Position numbers and translations under genes: made by a program. This document shows, one piece after another, positions 35,289 to 45,665 of a DNA stretch of 64,000 nt. Under the pieces are notes generated by a model. It was not told the origin of the DNA. It was given only the letters and a program-made list of their open reading frames with translations, and searched no databases. This DNA comes from Plutella xylostella (lineage: Eukaryota; Arthropoda; Insecta; Lepidoptera; Plutellidae), in assembly GCF_932276165.1 (NCBI RefSeq), contig NC_063987.1, positions 7,998,001 through 8,062,000 of the forward strand, read 5' to 3'. The stretch's first letter is position 1. Every line of letters starts with the position of its first letter.

Positions 35289-37384
35289 TTAGTTGTAGCA
35301 ATAGTTTTTAGCAAAAGACTTATGTTAGATAGAACAAACCTATTATTTTGATGACATTTTAGAAAAAACCTATTATTATAATCTTAATTAAAAAAACTAT
35401 TTCTAATTTTAGATGGTAACGACACTAATGGCTCGTGTGGTTCTAACTCGCAGAGAGAGTTAGATAATTTTAACATATCCGCAGCAACAGACAGTAAGTA
35501 GTTCACTACATTTTTTTTAGGTATTGCCAATTTCATATTTGATAATTAAACTATTGATTCAACTCAACTGCAACTATTCTAGGTTTTGCCCAAGAGCTTT
35601 GTTTCGAAAATCCTACATTAAAATTTGGAATTCGACATTCTACTTCAGTCGAATTGAACAATTTATTTCTTCCCAAAAGAGAGATTTAACTCTATTACTT
35701 CTGAAAATCACTGTTTTCAGTTTCAGGAACCATTCCTGATGATATTACGACCGCAGAATGTACTGTTCGTATTCCGGAAGTCATATCTCCTAGCTGTTCA
35801 AGAAGGTCCAATGTGACATTAGGTAAGCCTACGACGTAGAGTGATTTAAGTTTTTATGCACTTTTTATCCCAGAAGCGAAGCTGGCGGAGAAGTTAGTGT
35901 ATTATATTTATTTATTAGAAAAAAAACACTCCCCAATTTAATCAAAAATACTCTTTCAATTTAAGGTCCAGGTAGGGTATCGTTTTTTTTTTTAGCTATA
36001 AATCCGCCTATTATTAGTTCTTAGTTCGAATAATACTATCTAAAGGTATTTATTATTTTAAGTAAAATACTAAAATATTTTATTTTATACTTTTCAGAAA
36101 CCAAGACGGCAAGGAAAAGACTTATAAAAAGTGTACAACAATTAACCCCCAGATGCAAGAAAATGTACCAAAAATGCTCGACTATACTGAAATCCCGTCG
36201 CCGTATAGTTCAGTCATACCAGGAGCGAATAGAAAAAGCTGAAAAACTAAATCAGAACAAATCTTTTTCTGAGCTTGTAGAGAAACTGACTCCTCAAGCC
36301 AAGACATTCCTTAAAATGCAGGTCACGCTCGCCAATAAACACATAAAAAGACGGAGGTTCACAACTGAACAGAAACTCTTGGCTCTATCACTCCAAAAGC
36401 AAAGTCCGAAAGGATATAAATTGCTGCACAAGATATTTATCTTGCCTAGCAGGCGCACTCTAAGAAAATTTACTCATCATATTTCTCTTGCACCGGGAAT
36501 AAATGAAAACATATTTACACAACTAAAGGAGTCAGTTCGGAATTGGGATGACAAAAAAAAGTGCTGTTCCATTGTGTTTGATGAAGTGGCGTTGACACCT
36601 CATTTGACATTCTTAGAATCTGAAGATCGCATTGACGGTTTTGTGAATTTTGGTGCCGAAGTGGAAAGGAAACTATGCGATCATGCCCTTGTTTTTATGG
36701 TTCGAGGTATATGCACTTCATGGAGACAGCCCATAGCTTATTATTTATGTGAAGGAACAACTCCAACTATTAAGTTGAAAAACATTTTAAAGGTACTTAC
36801 TTATTTATTTTGAAGTTTAATCTTTAGTATTTTTAATTAAATTTAATTTTAATTTAATTAAATGACATCAAGGTTAAATTAACATTTAAGGTAGTTTCTC
36901 TCCAACCCGTTCAATCTTTCCGCCCTGTTAAAATTATGTATTGTAACAATCAGGGATATGAAGATACAACTTTAAGGTTGTAATATTTAAAAACATTACT
37001 GCCATTTATAAATAAATATGTTTCCAATATTGCAGGAAGTAGTAACTGCTGTCTCTCAAACGGGACTTCTTCCAAAAGCGCTAGTATGCGACCAAGGGTC
37101 GACGTTTCAATCCTGCATGAACAGTATGCGAGCAGATACTCGCAGATGTCAATTGCTCCGTAATGATCCCCCAAGTAAGTACCTGGAATTCCTAACTGTC
37201 CAAAATATGACTATACACAGGTGTCTTACGGCCTCGATGCCACATGAAGGGTGTACAATATCTAGCAAGAATATAGATGTAGGGTACTAACTCGCGATAA
37301 CCTCTCTTATTCCATAATTGTTAATATTGAGAGTGAGCGACAACTCTGTTTTAAAGTGGGATTTTGAAACTTTGCTGTAGTAGT

Positions 37385-37500
37385 TAGTGACCCTGATTGC
37401 TATCCCGAAGGTCCTAAGTTCGATTACAGACCGGGCCGGTAATTTGTTTTAATGTCAGATACTCTGGTCTTGGGAGTTAATATGTACCCATGTATCTGTT
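37385..37500 (+). repeat. Degenerate SINE family 2 head in intron 8 of the P-like gene
   Basis: AGTTAGTGACCCTGATTGCT and AGTTCGATTACAGACCGGGC correspond to the A- and B-box regions of the SINE at 2144-2406, followed by ACTCTGGTCTTGG as in that SINE's body. Confidence 0.55.
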
Positions 37501-38109
37501 TAGATATATCAGCTGTTCGATACCTATATTACAGTCTCTCCCTAGTTTAGATGAATGGCTGTGTGTGAGATGTTCCTACACTTTAACTATAAAAAATCCT
37601 ATGTCTTTTTCAGATAACAAAGTGGAGATTGATGGTCATGCGCTGAACATAATTTTCGACCCTCCGCACCTCATTAAAGGGATACGGAATAACTTTTTAA
37701 ACAAAGATATGATGTTTAAAGGAAATATAGCTAGATGGAGTGACATTGTCGAAGTGTACAAAAATGACTGCCACGTAGGAGAAATTAGAATGCTTCATAA
37801 ATTAACAGATGAACATGTCATCCCAGATAAAATAAGGAAAATGAAAGTTAAAAACTGTACACAAGTCCTCAGCGAGCGAACCGCTGCAATGCTCTTGTTT
37901 ACATCCAATTATGGTTTGTATATTTTCGTTTATTAAGCTACTAAAGACTTGTTATTTTCATCACGTCGATGAAAATGTTCAAATATCTGCAATAAAAAGT
38001 GTTGTTCTCTACTATAGGCTATTTTTCAAATATTATTCTAGTGCTAAATGGTTATTATTAGTGTAAGATAATAGGCAGATCATTAAACCTAGTCAGAGAA
38101 GGCCTTTGG

Positions 38110-38335
38110 GCAGCTTGAAAACATCTGGTTGCCCACTTACCCGGTAACTCTCTCAGCACAATCACCAACCCGCACTAGGCCAGCGTGGTGCATTAGGCCT
38201 AAACCCTTCCTTCATTGGAATGAGACCCGTGCCGGAGATGACGACCTGATGCGCATTGGTTTCTAACTTTTGACCGCTGTGCCAAGGGTTCTGAGTTCGA
38301 CCGGCAGGGGTACATATTTGTTTAAAAAATCATTT
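38110..38335 (+). repeat. SINE remnants in intron 9 of the P-like gene
   Basis: CCAACCCGCACTAGGCCAGC matches the distal part of SINE family 1 (CCAACCCGCAGTGTACCAGC near 595). Just beyond, TTCTGAGTTCGACCGGCAGG resembles a family 2 B-box region. Both are damaged. Confidence 0.5.
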
Positions 38336-38493
38336 TATAATTAATGTTAAGTAATTTCTCCAACGCGCCCGCCAAGCGTATGGACCACGAAAATTGGGTT
38401 ATTTTCGGGGAGGCCCTAATTTCACTGTATGAAGATCAGGTATCATTATATGCACCTCGGTAGTGCTGTGATGGATGCTTTAGAGGGCATAAT

Positions 38494-38720
38494 GTCATCA
38501 TCATCGTCAGCTAATCCACTGCTGGACATAGACCTCTCCCAAGGAGCGCCAAAACACTCTGTCCCCGGCCTTCCGCATCCAGCCACTACCGGCTACCCGC
38601 CTAAGGTCGTCGGTCCAGCTGGTAGGAGGGCGTCCCACTTCCCGGCCGTCGGCTGCATTTGCCTGTTCCTGGTCTCCACTCGAGAACTCGTCTACCCCAA
38701 CGGTTATCGGTTTTTCGGCA
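38494..38720 (-). repeat. RTE-like LINE, 3' end of ORF, in intron 9 of the P-like gene
   Basis: The - strand reads VGRPPTSWTDDLRRVAGSGW and then FWRSLGEVYVQQWIS before a stop, followed by a GATGAT microsatellite at 38494-38510, the usual 3' end of this LINE type. It is the best preserved of three fragments (others at 1107 and 16087). 5'-truncated. Confidence 0.7.
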
Positions 38721-39055
38721 GATATGACCAGCAGACTTCAGATTGCATATTTGACAGCTATATCGGTAACCTTAGTCCTCTAACGGATAACCTCATTTCT
38801 GATACGATCCATCAGAGAAACCCCAAGCATAGCTGTCTCCATAGCACTCTGAGCTACTTTAGGAGCGCTATTAATATGTTACGATTAATAGCATACTAAT
38901 TAAATTATATTTTTTCCCTCAGGCACGCATGCAGATGGTTCGTTGGTTAGTTCAACCATGAAGAATACTGCGGAAGCAGTCCTATTTTTTGATCGAGTAT
39001 TTGACAGCGTGAACGGGTAAATACCTATATAAATATTAAAAATGCTATAGTAATA

Positions 39056-39201
39056 AGGGCCTGTTTCACAATGTTTGGATAATGGCCTGTCTTTTAACCT
39101 ATCGGTTAAAAGACATGCTGTCACTGTCTAAAAAATAATGATAGAGTGTGACAGCTTGTATTTTAACCGACAGGTAGCCATTATCAGACATTGTGAAACA
39201 G
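39056..39201. mobile_element. Harbinger-type MITE in intron 10 of the P-like gene
   Basis: CCTGTTTCACAATGTTTGGA at the left and, inverted, CCTGTTTCACAATGTCTGAT at the right enclose about 145 bp. The termini match those of the large Harbinger element at 1723 (CCTGTTCCACAATGTC), so its transposase family could have moved this one. Confidence 0.65.
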
Positions 39202-40549
39202 GAAACATTTAAAAACCTATATCGCTAAAAGTATTATAGATATCGAAAATATATCATAACATTGCTTTTGTATTGCTTTAACTTCAAATATTATTTTGCG
39301 CGAATAAAAAATATATGATCATACCAATTACAAGTTTCCTCATGGTGTTTTCCTCTTTGCCCACGTGGAAAAAAATCATAGGTAAGGTAGAGCGTCAAAA
39401 TTTCATGAATCATGTACATGGATATAGTTTTGATATTTATCTGAACAATACCTACACTTCAAATATTTTCGAGAATGTAAGTAAAATTTGATAAATTACA
39501 GGTCCCGTGGTGGCTCGGCTCCCGGCAAGATGCGAGGACCGGTTAAAGAAATAAATGGAGAGTGCAAACATCTGGACTTTTGGAAGGAGAGTATTAGAGT
39601 TTTGCAGGATCTATACTATGTAGATACTAATGTTGGTGATCGAAAAAGGGTACCCAGTGTAAAAAACTGGATAACAACATTAGAAAGTTTTATAAATTTG
39701 TGGGTTGAGCTTAAAGATATGGGTGTAAGCTTTTTTTACACTCGTAATTTAAATCAGGACCCGTTAGAGAATTTTTTTGGCCGAATACGCGCACTTAATT
39801 ATAGGAATGTTAATCCTGACCCTTATTCGTTCATCTGCTCCTTTAAGTCTCTGTTAGTGACTGATGTCCTCGGCCCACATTCTCCGAACTCTAATTGCGA
39901 GTAGGATATGGGGGAGGCTATCTTTAATAAGGGATTAATGTTCGAAGTCCATGGTGCTCCAGCTAGTTTGCCTGTTGCAGGCCCTTCCCGTGAGCCGCGA
40001 GCATCTCCGTCGCCGTCGCTGCTGCAGCAGGCGCGCGAGGAGACGCAGAACGTCCGCTCTTCTGCCTTCACTGCCGGATTTGTATCACGCCAACTTATTA
40101 AAAAGATACCTTGCACTGATTGTCGAAAAACAATGTTGACTACCGAAATTACTGATGTACATGACTGGGTTACACAAAGAGAGCGTAGGCTTTTAAAGGG
40201 AAGAAACTTAAAGTATCCAAATACTAAATTTATCATTTTGTTCCGGAAATTAGTAACTTGCATTAATCAATATTTAGAATATCATAGTCACCAAAAGAGT
40301 GTAGTAAAATATATTAAAGTAGAATTTCTAAAATCAGCAGATGTAAGCTGGTTGGGATGTAGTCAGCATTGTCGAGAACTACTAGATATGTTTGTCAGTC
40401 TGGTGTGCCGAGTTCAAATTCACAATTGGTGCAATTGTATCAATAAAATTATGAAAGGGTCATTTTTAGGCAAAATGTCATCATCATCTATGACCCCTAT
40501 GCAAGAAATTGCATTACTAGCATTAGCATTAAAAAATATACTACGTTAA

Positions 40550-41594
40550 GAGTTAAAAAGTAGGTTGACTTTATAATCATTGTTAAATCGTATTTTTTGT
40601 TTCAGATCGCCTAGCAGTATTAGTTAGTTGATATATTTTATAAGATTTTACATTGTTATTATTTTTAATTCACTTATTTAACATGAATTGTATTTTTTTT
40701 ATAATAAGTTAATGATTAATTAGCTGTTATTATGTTAATGAATTTGAAGTTGTAAATTAATTTTAATGTCTTAACTGTATTTTTGTTTACTTACTATTTT
40801 GAATAACATATAATATATTTAAGTTGTTAATTCATTGTAAAAGGCACTTATTCAGTTTTTAAAGTTTATTTTTGTACAAGCACAAATCATAAGTATTTAT
40901 TAAATTTTGGTAAATATTGGCAATCGCTGAAGAATGTATTTTTTATAATTAGGTGATGTATATTTTTGTTTGTGCATTGTAAGTGGTAAATTAATTTTAA
41001 GTGCTATTAATTTAGTTATTTTAAAACTGTTTTAGTTTACTTAAGTTGTTAATTCGTAAGTGACCGATATTTAGTTAAATTTAAAGCTGTATTTTTGTAC
41101 TTGCTCTATTAATAAATTTAATTTAGGTAAATTGCACTATGGATCTTTAATATACCTATGTAATTATTGTTTTATTAACTGTTTTAACCTTATTGTACAA
41201 AATAATACCACAACGCTTATTTTATTATTGTATAGAATATTGATAAGTTAATTATGTACCCTCTTGTACAAAGAAAAGTTATATATTTTTGTTCCTTTTG
41301 TAACACTTATTCATGTAGTGATAGTAACATTTGTTATATTATTTATAATAAATTGTTGTATAAGTTGTACCTACTTTCGTTTCATTTACAGGAGATTTAC
41401 AGCTTTGTTTTATTACTGGGTATAATAAAAACTGAAACAGAGCCATCTAGCGGCCACCGTAAAAAAAAATAAAACAAAGAGTATATAATGCAATCATTTC
41501 AGTTTCAATGTGAGGGCTTAAAACTGACATCTGTCATCCAGGGTGGGGTGTACAAGCTCACTAACGACCGGACTGTTCTATGGCAGATACCTAT
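40550..41594. other. 3' flank of the P-like gene inside the element
   Basis: Very AT-rich, with loosely repeated AGTTGTTAATTC-like motifs and many TTTTTGT stretches. No gene. AATAAA-type signals are present (for example near 41110), but none can be assigned. Confidence 0.35.
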
Positions 41595-41599
41595 CTGTA

Positions 41600-41821
41600 T
41601 AGTGCCACAAACTTATCTGTTCCGGTGACAGATCACATAAATGTTTAATATTTCTTAATTCTATAAGATTTTAAGTTTGCTCGTATTGTTAATTCGCCTT
41701 TGCGGTGTTAATAAACCTATCCAATTAATCCAATCTTTTACAATATACAGTTCATTAGTAAGTAATGAGATATGGATCAATTTAGTTCGCTCTCACCGGA
41801 ACAGATAAGTTTGTCGCACTG
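41600..41821. mobile_element. Mariner-type MITE near the right end of the P-like insertion
   Basis: The left TAGTGCCACAAACTTATCTG and the inverted right CAGTGCGACAAACTTATCTG form about 28-bp inverted repeats. TA flanks both ends (41598-41599 and 41822-41823). The 222-bp unit is non-coding. It lies 30 bp inside the right end of the P-like insertion and may have disturbed that terminus. Confidence 0.8.
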
Positions 41822-41859
41822 TACTATAGTACATAGGCTGTCTAATCTGTGGTATGAAT

Positions 41860-42076
41860 GAAGTGGAGGGAGTGTTTTCACAGGTTCACAGAGTATTTTG
41901 ATTTTTAGTTTGAATGCGTTTAAAAGCCCCTAATTTCATATTTTAACGTTTACAACGTTAAGTTTTTGTGAATAATAAGTAAAAAATGGCATGAGTGATG
42001 ACTTTAAACTAGTGTTTAATAAGTATTTTAATTAATATTTTACTAACATTGAAAACATAAAAACATAATATGGACT
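41860..42076 (+). repeat. Duplicated Harbinger block, copy B, right part
   Basis: Matches 10663-10879 in the same orientation with two substitutions seen and no indel. It is the continuation of 21761-26569 beyond the P-like insertion. It ends at GGACT, where copy A goes on into different sequence. Confidence 0.85.
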
Positions 42077-42878
42077 TAATAAACATAAGACATAATAAAA
42101 ACTTAGCTGGAGCGAGACCAAACGTAGGTGGTTTAAACAAAGATAGGTGGCAGATTTTATGACACCTCTGGGGTGCCATAGGACTACAACAATGGTAAAA
42201 GAAGGTTTGTCTTTGTTTTGAAGGATATTTTCTTTAAGGCTTCTTCTTCATGCCTTAAGAACATGAGAGTTAAGGCGGTCATCCATTGGCGAGGCGACGG
42301 TATAGATTGTTGGCTTGTCGAATCTCGTTGGTGATCCATTAGCGAACCAAACAGTCTACTTTCATCATTGGCAAAGTCGTGGCGTGCTTTTTGTAACATC
42401 GTTGGAGGTTTTTTAGACCGCGGACTTAGAGGTTATTGGAGGTTTTGCTCGCGAATGGATCATCGCCTTTAGTTGAAGAAACTTTTACATGTACCTCTAT
42501 TATGTTCGTGGATACTCACCTTATTTGTTACGCTCAAATCAGCTAGTTTCATGAAGCTAAAGTCTTCAATCAAATTGTCCGTCAACTCCTTTAAATATGC
42601 TTTAAAATATCCAGGGAGACTGGTTTGCAATCCTCACGTATCCTCAGTAACTACTTTCACATCACTTTGTGGGTGTAATTACAGGCTCTTTTTCTTACAA
42701 AAATAGGAAAAATTAGCCATTGTAATGGCTTTGCGTTGCAAGAATAGGAACTTTTTTCAAAGAGGCGTTGAGTCGCAACTTTGACATATAATCTACTCTG
42801 TGTGATGAGCTCATGATGAGCTCGTGGTGCGAATTTCTAGCTTAGTAACGCTATAATTTTCACTGAACGGTTTGCGTG

Positions 42879-43199
42879 ACGTCATAACACAATGAGCCGC
42901 AAAAATGTGCGGTGGGAGTACGATATTAGCGATTTTGTTGAAATCGATTCAGCCACTCATCGCTGGGAGTAAGGCTGCTGCCCTATCTAAATCAAAACCT
43001 AAAAGGCCATTTGAAAAATTAGCAGAAGCAAAATTAGAGGTAGCAAATTATATTTAAAAAAAAAATTTTAGAAGAAGAGTTAAAACTTAAAATGAAAGAA
43101 ATGGAAGAAAATAAAAAAGGTGGACATTTGAAGAAGAAGATAGACAGCGAAAACTAAAATTTGAAGATGAGGAAAGAGAACATAAACGTGAAATCTAAG
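42879..43199 (+). pseudogene. Myb/SANT-like gene, C-terminal coiled-coil remnant (copy C)
   Basis: Inverted copy of the coil-encoding remnant at 7230-7560, with RPFEKLAEAKLEVANYI at about 43000 and the same break in the A run at 43054. Confidence 0.45.
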
Positions 43200-43290
43200 C
43201 TCTAGAAAAAAAATATTATGGTTGAAAATATTATAATTAAATAAAAAAATATTAAAATGGTTAAAGGTTTATTTAAATTACATGTATTAC

Positions 43291-43852
43291 TTATCTTAAC
43301 AATGACACAAAGTAGTTATTAATCAACCTATTTCTCACATTAGTGTCCTGCATGTTTAGAGGAGTAGCTATTTGTTCATTGTCGTCAACATCAGGTGGTA
43401 TATTATCTTGAAATAGCTCATCTCGCATATCAATAGCTATATTGTGCAATACTGCACATGCCACTATCACTGATTGAACCCGTGACACATGCCGAATAAA
43501 TTTTTTTGATAGTTCCAGTCCCATAAGTTCGCTCTACCACATTTCTACTTCTTATTTGTGCCTCATTAAATAAATGTTCAGCAGGTGTAATTGGGTTTTG
43601 CACTGGCGTTAGGAGGTATGCAGTGTTCTCATAGCCCTTGTCTCCCACAATCACACAATCACCAAATTCTTTGTTTATTAGCCTCTGTTTGATATGAGAA
43701 TTGTTAAATATGGTCTGGTCATGGACTGCTCCTGGCCACCTGGCCACAATATCCATTATTTTAAGTTTTGCATCAACTACAGTTTGGACATTAAATGAAA
43801 AGTTAGATTTTCTGTCTCTATAGTTCTCTGTAATGTCACCACCTGAAAACAA
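43291..43852 (-). pseudogene. HARBI1-like transposase, 3' exon only (copy C)
   Basis: Contains the last exon of the gene (DRKSNFSFNVQ ... VVERTYG, frameshift, VACAVLHNIAIDMRDEL ... YFVSLLR). The exons upstream are missing because the copy begins in the intron. The shared frameshift shows it derives from the same already broken ancestor as copies A and B. Confidence 0.85.
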
Positions 43853-43939
43853 AAAAAGAGTAATGTATAATTTGAAATAAGCAAGGGATGAGATAATTTA
43901 TTACATGTATAGCTAGCTAGGCACCTCATTCATTTTCAT

Positions 43940-44415
43940 TGCCTCAACTGAGAGGAAAGCCCTTGTGTCATTAACTCCGGTGAGTATTGAATTTTCAGCC
44001 ATCCGTCTTCTATAGTTTTTAGGAACAAATTGGCCGGCCCCGAAGCATGTGAACGCCTTGTATTCTCCTGACACTCTCACCCTGGGCCCTGTCCCAAAAG
44101 AGGTGGCTGCAAGATGAATTAGACGAGGGGCTATAAATTTTTCTAGCTCCATGCCTATTTGCATGATTGCGTCAGGAGAGAGATCCAAACCTTGGGTCAG
44201 AGCCCCCACTATACTTACGGCTATTTTCAGCATCCATGTCCTCTCCTCAGAACGGGTAAGCTTTCCTTCTATCTCTATCGTATATTGTAGAGAGAAGTTG
44301 ATAGGGTGTTTGGATGAATCAATGGGGCCGAAGGGAGATTGCGTGATGTTTGTTGATCACTCTCTTTCCAGATTTTCAACTGGCTGTTTATTTGTCGTGG
44401 CTCCATGTTTTGGTA
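43940..44415 (-). pseudogene. Unrecognised coding fragment next to Harbinger copy C
   Basis: On the - strand an ATG at 44405 opens MEPRQINSQLKIWKES. After a frame change near 44350 a long open stretch follows: EERTWMLKIAVSIVGAL, SPDAIMQIGMELEKFIAPRL, VRVSGEYKAFTCFGAGQFVP, NSILTGVNDTRAFLSV. It is cut off at 43940, where the Harbinger copy starts. The stretch has protein-like composition and no match I can name. It does not look like transposase, RT or zinc-finger sequence. An old viral nucleoprotein-like origin is possible but unsupported. Confidence 0.35.
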
Positions 44416-44475
44416 GCGTTGATTGACACTCTGAATTTATCCAAGGGGTGAGAAATGGTTAGGTTGATGAGTTTG

Positions 44476-44812
44476 GTTATGTTATTTAGTGACATATCTT
44501 TGGCATATATAGGGCTATAAACCTCTACAGAGGGTGTAATTCATACTTGGAATAGTCAGGTTTCTACGGTAATGTATATAAGCTGTGTCAATCAAATATA
44601 TTATTCATTCATAACTGGGACACCGTTGTTTCAATACCGCCGGACGTTCTCGGGATTTTTCATGTGTCCCAGTTATGAATGAATAATATATTTGATTGAC
44701 ACAGCTTATATACATTACCGTAGAAACCTGACTATTCCAAGTATGAATTACACCCTCTGTAGAGGTTTATAGCCCTATATATGCCAAAGATATGTCACTA
44801 AATACATAACAC
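44476..44812. repeat. Large near-perfect palindrome, ~147-bp arms, 40-nt centre
   Basis: The left arm (about 44476-44623) and right arm (44664-44812) are reverse complements with one single-base indel seen near the outer end. The centre (44624-44663) is unrelated sequence. The left arm borders the 5' side of the unrecognised coding fragment. Neither arm contains a coding frame. Confidence 0.9.
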
Positions 44813-44999
44813 AGACAATAGATATCAATACCAATTAGTTACATGTAAACCTAATAGAGGTCATTGCCAGCGCCTCTGATAGCGATTGAACAGTGTGGCC
44901 CATGCTATTGCATCATTGTATCCAAGATACATTAAATTACCAAGTTCTACAGCAGAAAGCAGCGACTAAATTCTATAAAATTGCAAAGTTCCGGGGTAA

Positions 45000-45400
45000 A
45001 TGGTACAATTGACTCATGTACGGATCATATCTCCGGGAGGTGAGAATTCTGAAATTTACAGAAACCGTAAAGGATACTTCTCCATGAATGTGCAGTGTGT
45101 AGGTGCTGCAAATCTATCGTTTACTGATGTAGTGGCAAGGTGGCATGGTTCAGCACATGACTCCAACATGCAACATGGGACAGTTGCGCTGTGCAACGAT
45201 TTTTTTTGCCAGGAAAATATGACAATTCACCGAGTGCCTGGCATTATGGTAGCTACTGCAGTGCTACATAATTTTGCAATTTTGCTAAAAGACGACGTTC
45301 CTTGTGAGGATTTGGAGTATCCAGTGTTAGCAGAAGATCACCAAGTGGAAAATTTTGGGACTGGACAAAGGGGAGTAAAAATATTGAAAGAAGACAGCTC
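45000..45400 (+). pseudogene. Older HARBI1-like transposase fragment with internal deletion
   Basis: GGENSEIYRNRKGYFSMNVQ and FTDVVARWHGSAHDS are the conserved HARBI1 segments around the first catalytic aspartates. The next recognisable part is MVATAVLHNFAI, so the middle third (second catalytic region) is deleted. It is from a different subfamily than copies A-C and is not functional. Confidence 0.75.
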
Positions 45401-45665
45401 ATTGAATTTTTTTTTTCTTTATTGTAAAATTCATGACAAAAGTAATTTAATAATATTTAATTTCATTTATAAAGATTTATTTAAGCAGATACATAATAAT
45501 AAGTATTAAATAAACTAATAATAGAAAACTTAACTATTTTAACTAAATGTATATACAGGGTTATTGGTAAGTAATTGAAGTAAATTAAACAACGTCTTAT
45601 GTACATTACGGTTTATTCCAGAATGAATCATATATGGCCCCTACCCACACAAGCTCCTTTATTAC

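Larger units (their letters stand above)
33015..40549 (+). pseudogene. THAP-domain P-element-like transposase, 11 exons, one in-frame amber
   Basis: Related proteins (P transposase, THAP9) cut and rejoin element ends. Exons as read: 33015-33182, 33801-33915, 34285-34386, 34494-34580, 35413-35493, 35721-35822, 36098-36792, 37036-37174, 37614-37913, 38923-39016, 39502-40549. All have GT-AG borders, and the spliced 2931 nt stay in one frame. The THAP zinc domain (CVVDGC...W...VCLKHF) is at residues 6-85. The catalytic core has SIVFDEVAL (about 380), LVCDQGS (about 467) and IIFDPPHLIKGIRNNF (about 515). NLNQDPLENFFGRIR lies near 715. A TAG at 39902-39904 (about residue 761) is the only break. The last 215 residues (QLIKKI..C..C) remain open beyond it in the same frame. 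Confidence 0.88.
26570..41851. mobile_element. 15.3-kb P-like (THAP transposase) insertion with 8-bp target duplication
   Basis: GTATGAAT stands at 26562-26569 and again at 41852-41859. The homologous block A at 10655-10662 has it once, with the same sequences on either side, so 26570-41851 is an insertion whose empty site is also in this window. Eight-bp duplications are typical of P and hAT elements. The only transposase gene inside is P-like with a THAP domain. Removing the nested LINE leaves about 9.8 kb. Both termini begin CAC (CACGGGGGGGACTC; reverse complement of the right end CACAGATTAGACAG), but longer terminal repeats are not evident. The P assignment rests on duplication length and gene content. 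Confidence 0.72.
42101..43939 (-). repeat. Inverted partial copy C of the Harbinger block
   Basis: Reverse complement of 22407-24245 with no net indel over 1839 bp (coordinate sum 66346 throughout). It follows copy B after 24 unrelated bases (42077-42100). At 8315 of copy A it carries the copy B allele, but near 43494 it differs from both (CGG for CTG). It ends in mid-intron of the transposase gene, where unrelated coding sequence begins. Confidence 0.9.
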
